This document shows, piece by piece, positions 25,727-34,140 of a stretch of DNA of 64,000 nucleotides. The stretch's first letter is position 1; each line of letters opens with the position of its first letter. A program made the translations under genes and the position numbers. Source of the stretch: Acidobacteriota bacterium (lineage in GTDB: Bacteria > Acidobacteriota > Vicinamibacteria > Fen-336); NCBI GenBank assembly GCA_022340585.1, contig JAJDNS010000081.1, forward strand, positions 1 to 64,000. Reading direction: 5' to 3'. Under the pieces are notes generated by a model. It was not told the DNA's origin, ran no database searches, and saw nothing but the letters and a program-made list of their open reading frames with translations.

Positions 25727-27214
25727 TCAGGCCCTTCTCCTTCTCCGGAGGGCGGAGAGCGCCGGAGCGAGCCACAGGGCCACGCAGAGCACGCTCAGGG
25801 CCAGCGACTGGGGGCGCTCGAAGAACGCGAGGGGCGAGCCGCCCGAGGTGTTGAGGGTCCCGATGAAGCGCTCCTCGAGCGGGCCGCCGAGGACGATGCC
25901 CAGGACCACCGGGCCCAGCGGGACGCGCCACGCGTCCAGGGTGAAGCCCAGCAGACCCATGGCGAGCATGACCCCCACGTCGAAGTAGCTGTTGTTCGCC
26001 GCGTAGGCGCCGATCACGCAGAAGAGGACGATGACCGGAAGCAGGATCCGGTGGGGGACGCGCACCAGCGCCCCGCCGGCCTTGATCGCCAGGAAGCCCA
26101 CCGGGAGGAGCACGAGGTTGGCCAGGAAGAAGAGCAGGTAGATGGAGTAGACGAGGGCGCCGCCATCGCGGACGAAGATGTCGGCGCCGGGCGTCACGTC
26201 CTTCATCATCAGGATGCCGATGACCAACGCGGTCACGGAGTCGCCGGGGATCCCGAAGACGAGAGTCGGGACCCAGGCCCCGGACAACGCGCTGTTGTTG
26301 GCCGCGGTCGCGTCGCCGACGCTGTCGAGGGAGCCGTCTCCCGAGTTGGGCGAGAGGCGGCGGGAGACGCCCAGGGACACCCACGCGGCGATGTCGGCCC
26401 CCGCTCCCGGGAGCATGCCCACCGAGGCCCCGATCGCGGCCGAGCGCAGGGTCGCCGCCTTTCGCCGCCACAGCTGGGGCAGGGCGTCCCCGAAGACGGG
26501 GCCCAGACCTCGTCGCGTGGGCTCGGGCTCCGGGGCCGGGCCCTCGGCCCGGTCCAGCACGAGGAGGTTGCGGAGGACCTCGGACAGGCCGAAGAGGCCG
26601 ATCATCGCCGGGATGAAGTTGATCCCCCGGTACAGCTCGGCGATCCCGAAGGTGAAGCGCTCGCTCCCGTGCGCGGTGCTGAGGCCCACGGTGGAGAGGC
26701 CGAGGCCGACGATGAGACCCAGGGCCGCCCGTAGCGGCGACCCCCGGGTCGCCACCACCGCGCACCCGAGGCCGAGGAGGTAGAGCCAGAAGTACTCGAC
26801 GGTCCCGAACAGGGTCGCCACCCGGGCCAGGGACTGGGCGAAGAGCATGAGCACGAGGGCCCCGAGCAGCCCCCCGGCCACGCTGAAGACCAGGCACACC
26901 CCCAGGGCCCGATCCTGGAGCCCCCGCCGGGTGAAGGCGTGCACCTCGTCGGTGTAGGCCGCGGACGCGGGGGTCCCGGGGATGCGCAGGAGGGTGTTGG
27001 GAATGTCGCCCGCGAAGATCGCGCAGGCCACGAGCGTCACCACCGCCGCGATGGCGTGGACCGCGTCGAGATGGAACGTGACCGGCACGAGCAGCGCCAC
27101 CGCCATGGTCGCGGTGAGGCCGGGGATCGAGCCGATGAACACGCCGTACACCGCCGACAGGACGACGACGAGGAGCACGCCGGGATCGAGGACGGTCTGG
27201 AGGGCCCCGATCAC
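25727..27214 (-). CDS. tctA: Tripartite tricarboxylate transporter large permease TctA
   Basis: A 495-aa polytopic inner-membrane protein with the TctA signature GSIPGLTATMAVALLVP near the N-terminus and its repeat IGASVGMLPGAGADIAAWVSLG in the second half, as expected for this inverted-repeat family. TctA is the large permease subunit of TTT systems that import carboxylates using the ion gradient. GTG start, 1 nt after the stop of the TctC-TctB fusion gene, so strongly coupled. The adjacent galactonate-dehydratase-like enzyme suggests a sugar acid as cargo. Confidence 0.94.
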   Translation of the reverse strand: MIGALQTVLDPGVLLVVVLSAVYGVFIGSIPGLTATMAVALLVPVTFHLDAVHAIAAVVTLVACAIFAGDIPNTLLRIPGTPASAAYTDEVHAFTRRGLQDRALGVCLVFSVAGGLLGALVLMLFAQSLARVATLFGTVEYFWLYLLGLGCAVVATRGSPLRAALGLIVGLGLSTVGLSTAHGSERFTFGIAELYRGINFIPAMIGLFGLSEVLRNLLVLDRAEGPAPEPEPTRRGLGPVFGDALPQLWRRKAATLRSAAIGASVGMLPGAGADIAAWVSLGVSRRLSPNSGDGSLDSVGDATAANNSALSGAWVPTLVFGIPGDSVTALVIGILMMKDVTPGADIFVRDGGALVYSIYLLFFLANLVLLPVGFLAIKAGGALVRVPHRILLPVIVLFCVIGAYAANNSYFDVGVMLAMGLLGFTLDAWRVPLGPVVLGIVLGGPLEERFIGTLNTSGGSPLAFFERPQSLALSVLCVALWLAPALSALRRRRRA

Positions 27215-27215
27215 G

Positions 27216-28538
27216 TCACCACCCGAGTGGCCCCCGCGGCAGATCGACCCGGAGGAGATGGCTGAACAGGAGGTAGGTCGTGGGGACGACGAGGGCCGAG
27301 AGCAGGATGGCCCGCCCCGGCGTCACCCCCAGCCTCCAGAAGAAGAGGCCGAGGAGGACGCCCGTGGTCGGCACGAACCCCGCCGATCTCACGAGGAGGA
27401 CGAAGAGAACGACGAACCCCACGCCCTCGGCGAAGTGGGTCCAGCCGGTGCCGGGCGGCCCCTCGGCTCGCGGCCTCCGCAGCCCGCCGGTCGCGACGAG
27501 GCCGGCGAGAACCCCGACCAGGGCGATCGCGAGGAGCAGAGGGTACACGCCGGGTCCGAATCGTCCTCGGCGGATCGACGCGAACGCGTCGCTCCGGATC
27601 AGCTCGCCGAGCGCCTGGTCGGTGCGGGCCAGCGAGGCCCGGGCGGTTCGCGGGTCCTCGTAGCGCCAGTCGAAGCCCTGGCGGCCCATGAACTCCCGGA
27701 ACTCGGTCGTGTACACGACTCGCTTTACCGCCGGGACGAGGACGTCCCGGATCGCCTCCGGCGTGTCCCGGGGGACGCCGAGGGCCCGCCAGCCCCCGAT
27801 GGACCAGTCGTAGCCCTGCTCCGCGAAGGTGGGGACATCGGAAAACTTCGGTGTCACCCGCTCGGTCGCCATGACCCCCAGGCAGCGCACCTTGCCCCCG
27901 GCCATCTGGGCGGCGGCCTCGGGCAGGCTGCAGCAGACCACGTCGACGGTGCCGGCCAGGAGCTCGGCCAGGGCCGACGCGGCCCCCTGGCTCGAGAGCC
28001 AGTTGAGGGTGGCGGGGTCCTCTCCGATGGCCGCGTACCACCCGGCGACCGCGAGGTGCCAGATCCCGCCCTGGGCGCTTCCCGAGGCCCTGAGCGCGCC
28101 GGGGGAGTCCTTGATGTGCGCCTCGAGCGCCCGGAGCGTCGACCACGGGGCGTCGGACCTCACGAACAGGGCCGCGGCGTCGCGGTTGTACAGAGCGAGA
28201 GGGAAGAAGCTCTCGTGGGTGACGGAGGTCAGCCCCCTCCAGTGGAGCATGTTGAGCTCCACGGTCATCATCGTCAGCGTGTGGCCGTCGGGCCGGGCCC
28301 GGGCCCCGCGGCTGTGCCCGGTGACTCCCTGCCCGCCGGTCGCGTTCACGACGTTGACGGCCACGCCCAGCTCCCGCTCGAGGAGAGCCGCCATCTGGCG
28401 CGAGGCCTGGTCGGTGCCGCCTCCGGCTCCCCAGGGGCAGAGGATGAAGAGAGGACGGTCGGGGTACGCGCCCGGGGCCCGGCAGCCCGCGAGGCTCGCC
28501 AGCAGGCACACGGCCAGGGAGCCGAGGATGCGTCCCAC
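27216..28538 (-). CDS. Fused TctC substrate-binding lipoprotein and TctB small permease
   Basis: A 440-aa single protein. Residues 1-19 form a lipoprotein signal (LASLAGC). Residues about 25-320 are a TctC/Bug-type periplasmic binding domain (YPDRPLFILCPWGAGGGTDQASRQMA, VNVVNATGGQGVTG). Residues about 328-440 contain four membrane segments (near 331-349, 372-387, 390-401 and 409-429) matching TctB. In known TTT systems TctC is a free periplasmic protein and TctB a separate small membrane protein; here the receptor is tethered to the permease at both ends. Gene order dehydratase, TctCB, TctA with 10-nt and 1-nt gaps indicates one operon. Confidence 0.87.
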   Translation of the reverse strand: MGRILGSLAVCLLASLAGCRAPGAYPDRPLFILCPWGAGGGTDQASRQMAALLERELGVAVNVVNATGGQGVTGHSRGARARPDGHTLTMMTVELNMLHWRGLTSVTHESFFPLALYNRDAAALFVRSDAPWSTLRALEAHIKDSPGALRASGSAQGGIWHLAVAGWYAAIGEDPATLNWLSSQGAASALAELLAGTVDVVCCSLPEAAAQMAGGKVRCLGVMATERVTPKFSDVPTFAEQGYDWSIGGWRALGVPRDTPEAIRDVLVPAVKRVVYTTEFREFMGRQGFDWRYEDPRTARASLARTDQALGELIRSDAFASIRRGRFGPGVYPLLLAIALVGVLAGLVATGGLRRPRAEGPPGTGWTHFAEGVGFVVLFVLLVRSAGFVPTTGVLLGLFFWRLGVTPGRAILLSALVVPTTYLLFSHLLRVDLPRGPLGW

Positions 28539-28548
28539 CTTCAGGACC

Positions 28549-29790
28549 TCACCAGTCCATGACCGAGCCGTCGAAGGCGTCGTACTCCTCCCGGTTCGTC
28601 CAGTCGTGTCCGATCTTGTCGGCGAGGGCGTCCTCGTCGAGCTCGATGCCCAGGCCCGGGCCCCGGGGAAGCTCCAGGTACCCGTCCTTCACCACGAAGG
28701 GCCGCTTCAGGTACCCCTCTCCCAGGCTCACCTGCTCCTGGCAGAGAAAGTTGGGAATGGACGCAGCGAGCTGCACCCCGGCGGCGAGGGATATGGGCCC
28801 CAGGGGATTGTGGGGAGCGATGGCCGCGTACCAGGCCTCGGCCATCCCGGCAATGATCCGGCCCTCGGTGATCCCACCGGCGTGGCACAGGTCGGGTTGC
28901 AGGATGACCGCCGCCTGCTTTTCGAGGATCTCCCGAAAACCCCACTTCGTGAAGATCCGTTCGCCGGTGGCGATGGGGAGGTGGGTCCCACGGGCGATCT
29001 CGGCCATCACGTCCACGTTCTGGCACTGGACCGGCTCCTCCACGAACATCGGCTGGTGGGGCTCGAGGACCTTGATGAGGAGCTTCGCGGTGGCCGGGCT
29101 GATGGCCCCGTGGAAGTCGATTCCGATGTCCGCGTCGGGCCCCACCGCGTCGCGCAGCTCGGCGAACTTGTCGCCCACCCGCTTCACGAATCCCGGGGGC
29201 TCGACGAATCGTGCCGGCCGCCTCTTGAACGGGCCGGTCTTGAAGGCGGTGAACCCCTCGGCCCGCTTCTGCCGCACGGCCTCCGGGGTACGAGCGTGGG
29301 CGTAGACCCGGACCCTCTCTCGCGTCGGCCCCCCGAGAAGCTCGTAGACCGGGACCCCGAGCGCCTTGCCCTTGATGTCCCACAGCGCCTGATCGATTCC
29401 GCTCAGCGCGCTGGTCAGGATGGGACCGCCCCGGTAGAACGCGTGACGGTAGATCGCCTGCCAGTGGTGCACGACCCGGCGCGGGTCCTTGCCGATCAGG
29501 TAGGGGGCGATCTCGTCCACCGCGGCGGCGCAGGTCTTCGCCCGCCCCTCGGTGATGGGCTCACCGAGCCCCACCAGCCCCGCGTCGGTGTGGACCTTGA
29601 GGAAGAGCCAGCGGGGCTCGACCGGGAACGTCTCCAGCTTCGTGATCCGGATCGTGCCGGTCTCGGCGATGGTGGCGAGCTCGTCCGCCGGCGCGCCGTC
29701 CGCCCCCCGAGGCCAGGCGGTGAGGGCTCCGGCGGCGAGGGCCCCCTGCAGCCAGGCTCGCCGGCCCGGCTTCTCCGTCGAGTCGCTCAT
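28549..29790 (-). CDS. Tat-exported D-galactonate-dehydratase-like enolase-superfamily enzyme
   Basis: A 413-aa mandelate racemase/muconate-lactonizing family protein. All six active-site residues of E. coli D-galactonate dehydratase (D183, H185, E209, E235, H285, E310) are present at a constant offset of 42: D225 and H227 (GIDFHGAI), E251 (FVEEPV), E277 (ATGERIF), H327 (APHNPLGP) and E352. The offset is explained by an N-terminal Tat-like signal (GRRAWLQGALAAGALTAW). Predicted reaction: dehydration of D-galactonate or a close sugar acid to a 2-keto-3-deoxy acid, unusually in the periplasm, with product taken up by the adjacent Tct system. The start at 29790 has GGGAGG upstream. Confidence 0.88.
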   Translation of the reverse strand: MSDSTEKPGRRAWLQGALAAGALTAWPRGADGAPADELATIAETGTIRITKLETFPVEPRWLFLKVHTDAGLVGLGEPITEGRAKTCAAAVDEIAPYLIGKDPRRVVHHWQAIYRHAFYRGGPILTSALSGIDQALWDIKGKALGVPVYELLGGPTRERVRVYAHARTPEAVRQKRAEGFTAFKTGPFKRRPARFVEPPGFVKRVGDKFAELRDAVGPDADIGIDFHGAISPATAKLLIKVLEPHQPMFVEEPVQCQNVDVMAEIARGTHLPIATGERIFTKWGFREILEKQAAVILQPDLCHAGGITEGRIIAGMAEAWYAAIAPHNPLGPISLAAGVQLAASIPNFLCQEQVSLGEGYLKRPFVVKDGYLELPRGPGLGIELDEDALADKIGHDWTNREEYDAFDGSVMDW

Positions 29791-29857
29791 GTGCGCCTCC
29801 CCTTCCCGTGGCTCCGAACGGCCGCCTGACGGCGTTGGCCACATCACTCGTCTTCCC

Positions 29858-29932
29858 GAGGACCGAACCGGCCGGCGGCCGCTGCCTCGGCCAAGGACAC
29901 GATCCCGCCATGGCGATCGTGTCTTCAGCAGG
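29858..29932 (-). repeat. Family II two-hairpin repeat, copy 1
   Basis: About 75 bp, opposite in orientation to copies at 52197 and 56203. Read on the minus strand: CCTGCTGAAGACACGATCGC, GGCGGGATCGTGTCCTTGGCC, then a GC-rich palindrome ending CCGGTTCGGTCCTC. It lies in the 342-base gap upstream of the dehydratase gene; apart from this repeat and the promoter at 30073 the gap shows no gene. Confidence 0.8.
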
Positions 29933-30072
29933 ATGCGGGGAGACGATACCGGATCCAGACCGGAGTGTCTGCTGGTCAGGACGTTCCGGGGAGTGGGTGG
30001 TCACCCTGCCGGCGGGCCGGGCCGGGTCACGCCGCCCCACCGCCCCTGTCCACCGATGGCCCCCAAGAAAGG

Positions 30073-30107
30073 TTGCAATCAAGCTTAATTGAGTCCATAT
30101 TGCTCAA
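30073..30107 (+). promoter_or_regulatory. Promoter with overlapping operator for the Pro/Thr-rich lipoprotein
   Basis: TTGCAA (30073-30078), a 17-nt spacer and CATATT (30096-30101) in an AT-rich island unlike the surrounding GC-rich DNA. An inverted repeat TTGAG-N9-CTCAA (30089-30107) covers the -10, a typical repressor position. Confidence 0.65.
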
Positions 30108-30132
30108 GTTGATTCAAGACTCGGAGGCGGTG

Positions 30133-30744
30133 ATGCGTCGTGCAGGAGGGGGCCTGGCCGTCGCGGTGGTGGTGATGGTGTCGTTCGTCGGGTGCCAGCT
30201 GAAGAAGGACGAGCCCCCGGCCCCCACCGGCCCGAGTGAGACGTCGACCTCGTCGACCTCGCCCGGACTCTCGTCCCCGGTGCTCGGAAGCGCTCCGACC
30301 GCTCCCTCGCCCACGCCCTCATCGGATCCGGACGCCCCCGAGCCGACGCCCAGCCCCACTTCCGGGAACCCGGCTCCCACCGCCGGCTCCTGTTCCCTGC
30401 CTCCATCCAACCCCGCCAGCGTGACCTGCACCGACGAGAGCCCTCGCCTCGTGGCCGAGGTCGAGGCCGCCCTCGATGCGGTCACCGAGCGCTACCCGGA
30501 GCTGTTCGACTTCAACGACACCAAGTGCGAGACCTGCTACTTCATCAAGGACACGGGCCGCTACCTGGACGAGGTGATCAAGCAGCTCAACCGGCAGGGC
30601 CTCTGCGCCCGGGGCGGTCTGGAGGAGATCGGCGTCAAGTCCACGAACGACTTCTCCGAGCAGTACGACATCATCCTGGCCAGCGACCACATGAGACGAG
30701 CCCCGGGCTCGTACCGCGGAGTCTGCCGGCCCGCGATCTTCTGA
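30133..30744 (+). CDS. Unknown lipoprotein with Pro/Ser/Thr-rich linker
   Basis: A 203-aa protein I do not recognise. A lipoprotein signal ends at VSFVGC (Cys20), followed by a Pro/Ser/Thr-rich tether to about residue 95. A compact C-terminal domain has several cysteines, including DTKCETCYF (CxxC), and reads VEAALDAVTERYPELFDFND and SEQYDIILASDHMRRAPGSYRGVC. The tether suggests a surface- or envelope-anchored domain, and paired cysteines suggest disulfides or metal binding. GGAGG sits 5 nt before the ATG, and its promoter is among the best in the window. It is alone in its transcript. Confidence 0.75.
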   Translation: MRRAGGGLAVAVVVMVSFVGCQLKKDEPPAPTGPSETSTSSTSPGLSSPVLGSAPTAPSPTPSSDPDAPEPTPSPTSGNPAPTAGSCSLPPSNPASVTCTDESPRLVAEVEAALDAVTERYPELFDFNDTKCETCYFIKDTGRYLDEVIKQLNRQGLCARGGLEEIGVKSTNDFSEQYDIILASDHMRRAPGSYRGVCRPAIF

Positions 30745-30915
30745 TCCCGCTCCGGGGGGCGGTCGGGATTGGGCGGACCCGGCTGAGAGCGTGCCGGTCG
30801 ATTGCTGGACCATGGCGGGGCCGGCCCTGCGGCGCCTTGATTCGAGCGATCCGGGACGCTATGGTCCGGCGACGCGGGCCGAAACACCCGTCCGGCGGCT
30901 CAGCGGGGAGGACGC

Positions 30916-32325
30916 ATGACCGACACCGAGCAGGCCGCTTCCGGACCCGCCGAGGAGTTCGAGCGCGAGCCGGTCCCGAAGCGGTCTCTCCTGGGCTTCC
31001 GTAGCTTCATCGGGATGTACGCCGGGGAGCACACCGCGGGGACGGAGCTGATGATCGGGCCCCTCTTCGTGGCGCGGGGGGCGAGCGCCGCCGACCTGAT
31101 CTTCGGCCTGCTCCTGGGGAACCTCCTTGCCGTCCTGAGCTGGACCTTCCTCACCGCCCCCATCGCCACCCGGGCCCGCCTGACCCTCTACTACCAGCTC
31201 GAGCGCATCTGCGGGCGGAAGCTCGTCACCCTCTACAACCTGGCCAACGGCGTCATGTTCTGCTTCCTGGCCGGGGCCATGGTGACGGTCTCGGCCACCG
31301 CGGTGGGGGTCTGGTTCGACATCGACATGCCCGGCCTCAACGACCTCTATCCGCGCGGACTCGGGTGGGTCGTCGCGGTCCTCGTGGTCGGCAGCCTGAT
31401 CTCGATCGTGGCCGCCTACGGCTACCAGAGCGTGGCCCGTTTCGCCAACGTCGCCGCCCCCTGGATGGTCCTGGTCTTCCTGGGCTTCGGGTTCGTGGCC
31501 GCCCGCGAGCTTGGCGTGACCTCGCTCGGCAACTTCTGGTCGGTGGCGAAGGAGACCATCTGGACCGGCGGCGACCCGCTGCCTGGCCAGACGAAGTTCA
31601 CCTTCTGGCACGTCACCTTCTTCGCGTGGTTCTGCAACATGGCCATGCACATCGGGATGTCCGATCTCTCGATCTTCCGCTTCGCCCGAAAGTCCTGGTA
31701 CGGGATCGCCACCGGGGCGGGGATGTACGTGGGCCACTTCATGGCCTGGATCTCGGCGGCGCTCCTCTACTCGCTCCAGCTCCACCGCAACCCTGCCAAC
31801 ACTGACGTCCTCCCCGGGCCCCTGGCCCAGAGCGCCCTGGGCCTGACCGGAGTCCTCTGCGTCATCATCGCGGGGTGGACCACCGCCAACCCCACCATCT
31901 ACCGGGCGGGCCTGGCCTTCCAGGCCATCGTTCCGAAGGTCTCCCGGTTCAAGGTCACCCTCGTCACCGGCGGGATGGCCACCCTCGCCGGGCTCTTCCC
32001 GGCCATCGCCATGAAGCTCCTGGACTTCGTGGCCCTCTACGGCCTCATCCTCATGCCCATGGGGGCGGTCGTCTTCGTCGACTTCTGGCTCATGGACCGG
32101 CTCGGCCTCCGCAGCGGTTACGCCGCCCACCGGGGCATCGGATTCAACTGGGCGGCGGGCGCTGCCTGGCTCGTCACCCTGGCGGCCTGCGCGGGTCTGA
32201 TGCTCTACGGAGGGATCGAGATCTTCTTCGTGAGCCTCCCGGGGTGGTTCATCGCCGCCGTCATCTACATCGTCGGGAGCCGCCTCCTGCAGAGGCCGGG
32301 CGACACGGCTCCGGCGACGTCGTGA
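30916..32325 (+). CDS. NCS1/cytosine-permease-like membrane transporter
   Basis: A 469-aa polytopic protein with about 12 hydrophobic segments. FIGMYAGEHTAGTELMIGPLFVARGAS at the N-terminus and IIAGWTTANPTIYRAGLAFQ in the middle are in the positions of the conserved TM1 and TM8 segments of purine/cytosine (NCS1-type) permeases. The substrate is unknown; related proteins in glycan-degrading bacteria transport nucleobases, hydantoins or other small polar solutes. GGGGAGG precedes the ATG. A 58-aa membrane protein follows 13 nt later and may be an accessory subunit. Confidence 0.8.
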   Translation: MTDTEQAASGPAEEFEREPVPKRSLLGFRSFIGMYAGEHTAGTELMIGPLFVARGASAADLIFGLLLGNLLAVLSWTFLTAPIATRARLTLYYQLERICGRKLVTLYNLANGVMFCFLAGAMVTVSATAVGVWFDIDMPGLNDLYPRGLGWVVAVLVVGSLISIVAAYGYQSVARFANVAAPWMVLVFLGFGFVAARELGVTSLGNFWSVAKETIWTGGDPLPGQTKFTFWHVTFFAWFCNMAMHIGMSDLSIFRFARKSWYGIATGAGMYVGHFMAWISAALLYSLQLHRNPANTDVLPGPLAQSALGLTGVLCVIIAGWTTANPTIYRAGLAFQAIVPKVSRFKVTLVTGGMATLAGLFPAIAMKLLDFVALYGLILMPMGAVVFVDFWLMDRLGLRSGYAAHRGIGFNWAAGAAWLVTLAACAGLMLYGGIEIFFVSLPGWFIAAVIYIVGSRLLQRPGDTAPATS

Positions 32326-32338
32326 GGGAGTGAGTGGG

Positions 32339-32515
32339 ATGAGAAAGCTGCTGCAGCTCGCGTCCTCGTTGGCCCTGGCCGGGATCGTGATTCCTCCCAT
32401 CCTCTACTTCACCGGGGGCCTGACCCACGACGCCGTGAAGTCGGTGACGCTCGTGGCCACGATCCTATGGTTCGCGGCCACCCCCTTCTGGATGAACGAC
32501 CGGTCGCAGACCTAG
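32339..32515 (+). CDS. Small two-TM membrane protein
   Basis: 58 aa, almost entirely two hydrophobic helices (LLQLASSLALAGIVIPPILYF and SVTLVATILWFAATPFW). Located 13 nt after the permease stop with GAGGGAG upstream; a GTG three codons earlier is an alternative start. Likely a small partner of the permease. Similar very short proteins follow permeases in other bacteria, but this is inferred from position only. Confidence 0.6.
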   Translation: MRKLLQLASSLALAGIVIPPILYFTGGLTHDAVKSVTLVATILWFAATPFWMNDRSQT

Positions 32516-32591
32516 TCGGCGGCCCCTGGGGCCAGCGCGGTGTCGAATGGGATCGTGGACTGCCCGTCTACCACGAGCACCGTTGCGGTTG

Positions 32592-33863
32592 TCACCTCTT
32601 CTTCCGCGCGGCGCCGAGGATCTCGCGCAGCCTGTTGCCGAGAACGAGCTCCTCGCCGTCCTCGATGGTCATCGAGACGATCCGGATCCGGTCCTCCTGG
32701 CCGCCCTTGAGCGCGGTGACGTCGGGAGCGGTGTCGGCGTCCGCTCCCGGGACCATGCTCGGGTTGGTCTCGGTCAGGACCTCGATCCGGGGCTCGCCGG
32801 CCCGCAGCTCCCGGTCGCAGTCGGCCACGGTGAACCCGAAGGCCTCCACGTCCCAGAGGACCTCGAGGGTCGGGTAGCGGTTCCCGGCCTCGGGGACCAC
32901 GATCTCGGTGGTGACGCCGGGCACCGTCTCGACCATGCGGGCGATGGTCGCCACGCGGGAGTGCCACTTCTTGTTGAGCTCGTCGAGGTTCAGGTCCTTC
33001 CAGGTCTCGATGGCGGTCAGCACCGCGACGATCTCCTCCTTGCCCACCTTCATGGCCCGGCAGATGGCGCCCTCCCAGGGACTGCAGTGCTTCCGCGCGG
33101 CGTCGATCAGGTCCTTGCGCCCGAGCAGGACCCCGGCGCACTGCGGGCCCCGCAGACCCTTGCCGCCGGAGAAGCAGAAGAGGTCCACGCCCAGCTCGGC
33201 GAACCGCCGCATGCTGTCGAACGGCGGGATCCCGGCGGCGTCGTCCACCATCATCGGGACGCCCCGCCCCTTCGTGATGGGCAGCGCCCGCTCCAGGCGC
33301 TCGTCGGTCCAGGTCGTGTAGACCATGGCGGTCTCGGCTCCGAGGGCGGACGCCAGGCTCTCGACGTCGTCGACGACCTTGAGGCGGGCCCCGGTCAGGC
33401 GGATCGAGCTGTCCCAGACCACCCGGCCCCCCAGCAGGACGACCTCTCCCTTGAGACCGGTCGTGTCCGGCAGCTGCCAGACCGCCTTCGGGTCGGCGCC
33501 GGCGACGCAGGCGGCGGTGCCCGCGGCGATGGCCGCGGCGGCGCCGGAGGTGACCATGCCGGACTCCGCGCCGGAGAGCTCGGAGAGCTTGCGGCCGGCG
33601 GCCTCCTGCAGCTCGAACATGTCCACGAAGTGCTTCCCGGCGGCGTCCGCGGCCTGGCGAGCCTCGGGCAGCTGCAGCGACCCGCTCAGGTAGGTCCACG
33701 TGCCCCGGGCGTTGATGAACGGCCGCACGCCGAGGGCCCGGTAGACGTCGAGGGAGGAGCACCCGGTGGCGGCGGCGGCCACCCTCGCGGTGAGGCCACG
33801 GAACCCGAGGGCGACGAAGGCCGGGAGGGCCACGGCCCAGCGGAGGAGCGATCGGCGTGTCAT
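32592..33863 (-). CDS. SelA-like PLP-dependent enzyme with export signal
   Basis: A 423-aa fold-type-I PLP protein of the SelA/D-glucosaminate-6-phosphate ammonia-lyase group. The opening VYRALGVRPFINARGTWTYLSGSLQLPE is typical of this group; the PLP lysine is in LFCFSGGKGLRGPQ and the ring-nitrogen Asp in MMVDDAAGIPP. The N-terminus is TRRSLLRWAVALPAFVALGF, a signal or Tat-like anchor, placing the enzyme outside the cytoplasm. Cytosolic relatives act as selenocysteine synthase or sugar-acid ammonia lyases; an exported form is unlikely to be selenocysteine synthase. Convergent with the permease operon. Substrate unknown. Confidence 0.8.
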   Translation of the reverse strand: MTRRSLLRWAVALPAFVALGFRGLTARVAAAATGCSSLDVYRALGVRPFINARGTWTYLSGSLQLPEARQAADAAGKHFVDMFELQEAAGRKLSELSGAESGMVTSGAAAAIAAGTAACVAGADPKAVWQLPDTTGLKGEVVLLGGRVVWDSSIRLTGARLKVVDDVESLASALGAETAMVYTTWTDERLERALPITKGRGVPMMVDDAAGIPPFDSMRRFAELGVDLFCFSGGKGLRGPQCAGVLLGRKDLIDAARKHCSPWEGAICRAMKVGKEEIVAVLTAIETWKDLNLDELNKKWHSRVATIARMVETVPGVTTEIVVPEAGNRYPTLEVLWDVEAFGFTVADCDRELRAGEPRIEVLTETNPSMVPGADADTAPDVTALKGGQEDRIRIVSMTIEDGEELVLGNRLREILGAARKKR

Positions 33864-33982
33864 GTGGGAGCCTCGATTCTGCGCCCGGGCCGGCGTTGCG
33901 ACCTCAAGGACGACGTCGAGCGCCGGCCCAGTAGAGCAGATCGATGGGGCTCCGGCAACGGACGAGGGGAGACCACCGGTGA

Positions 33983-34006
33983 TAGACTCCCGCTGACTCG
34001 AGCGGG
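33983..34006 (+). promoter_or_regulatory. -10 box and overlapping palindrome for the GH109 operon
   Basis: TAGACT (33983-33988) is followed directly by the 18-bp palindrome CCCGCT-gactcg-AGCGGG (33989-34006), covering the expected transcription start. A repressor here would block initiation. The leader to the first gene is about 135 nt. Confidence 0.5.
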
Positions 34007-34140
34007 ATCGGCCCCATGACCTTCAAGGCCCCTCCGGAAGCCCTTCCGGTCGCCCCCAGCCGGCGGTCCGCGGGCCGACCCGTGACCTCCACTGGACAAC
34101 CTGGGCCCGCGCCCCTGGACGCGTGGGCGGGAAGGACACG

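Noticed and set aside
14637-29869. Shared GAGGACCGAACC between 14640 and the family II copy at 29858
   Set aside because: Only 12 bases match and no hairpin or further similarity flanks the 14640 site; treated as chance.
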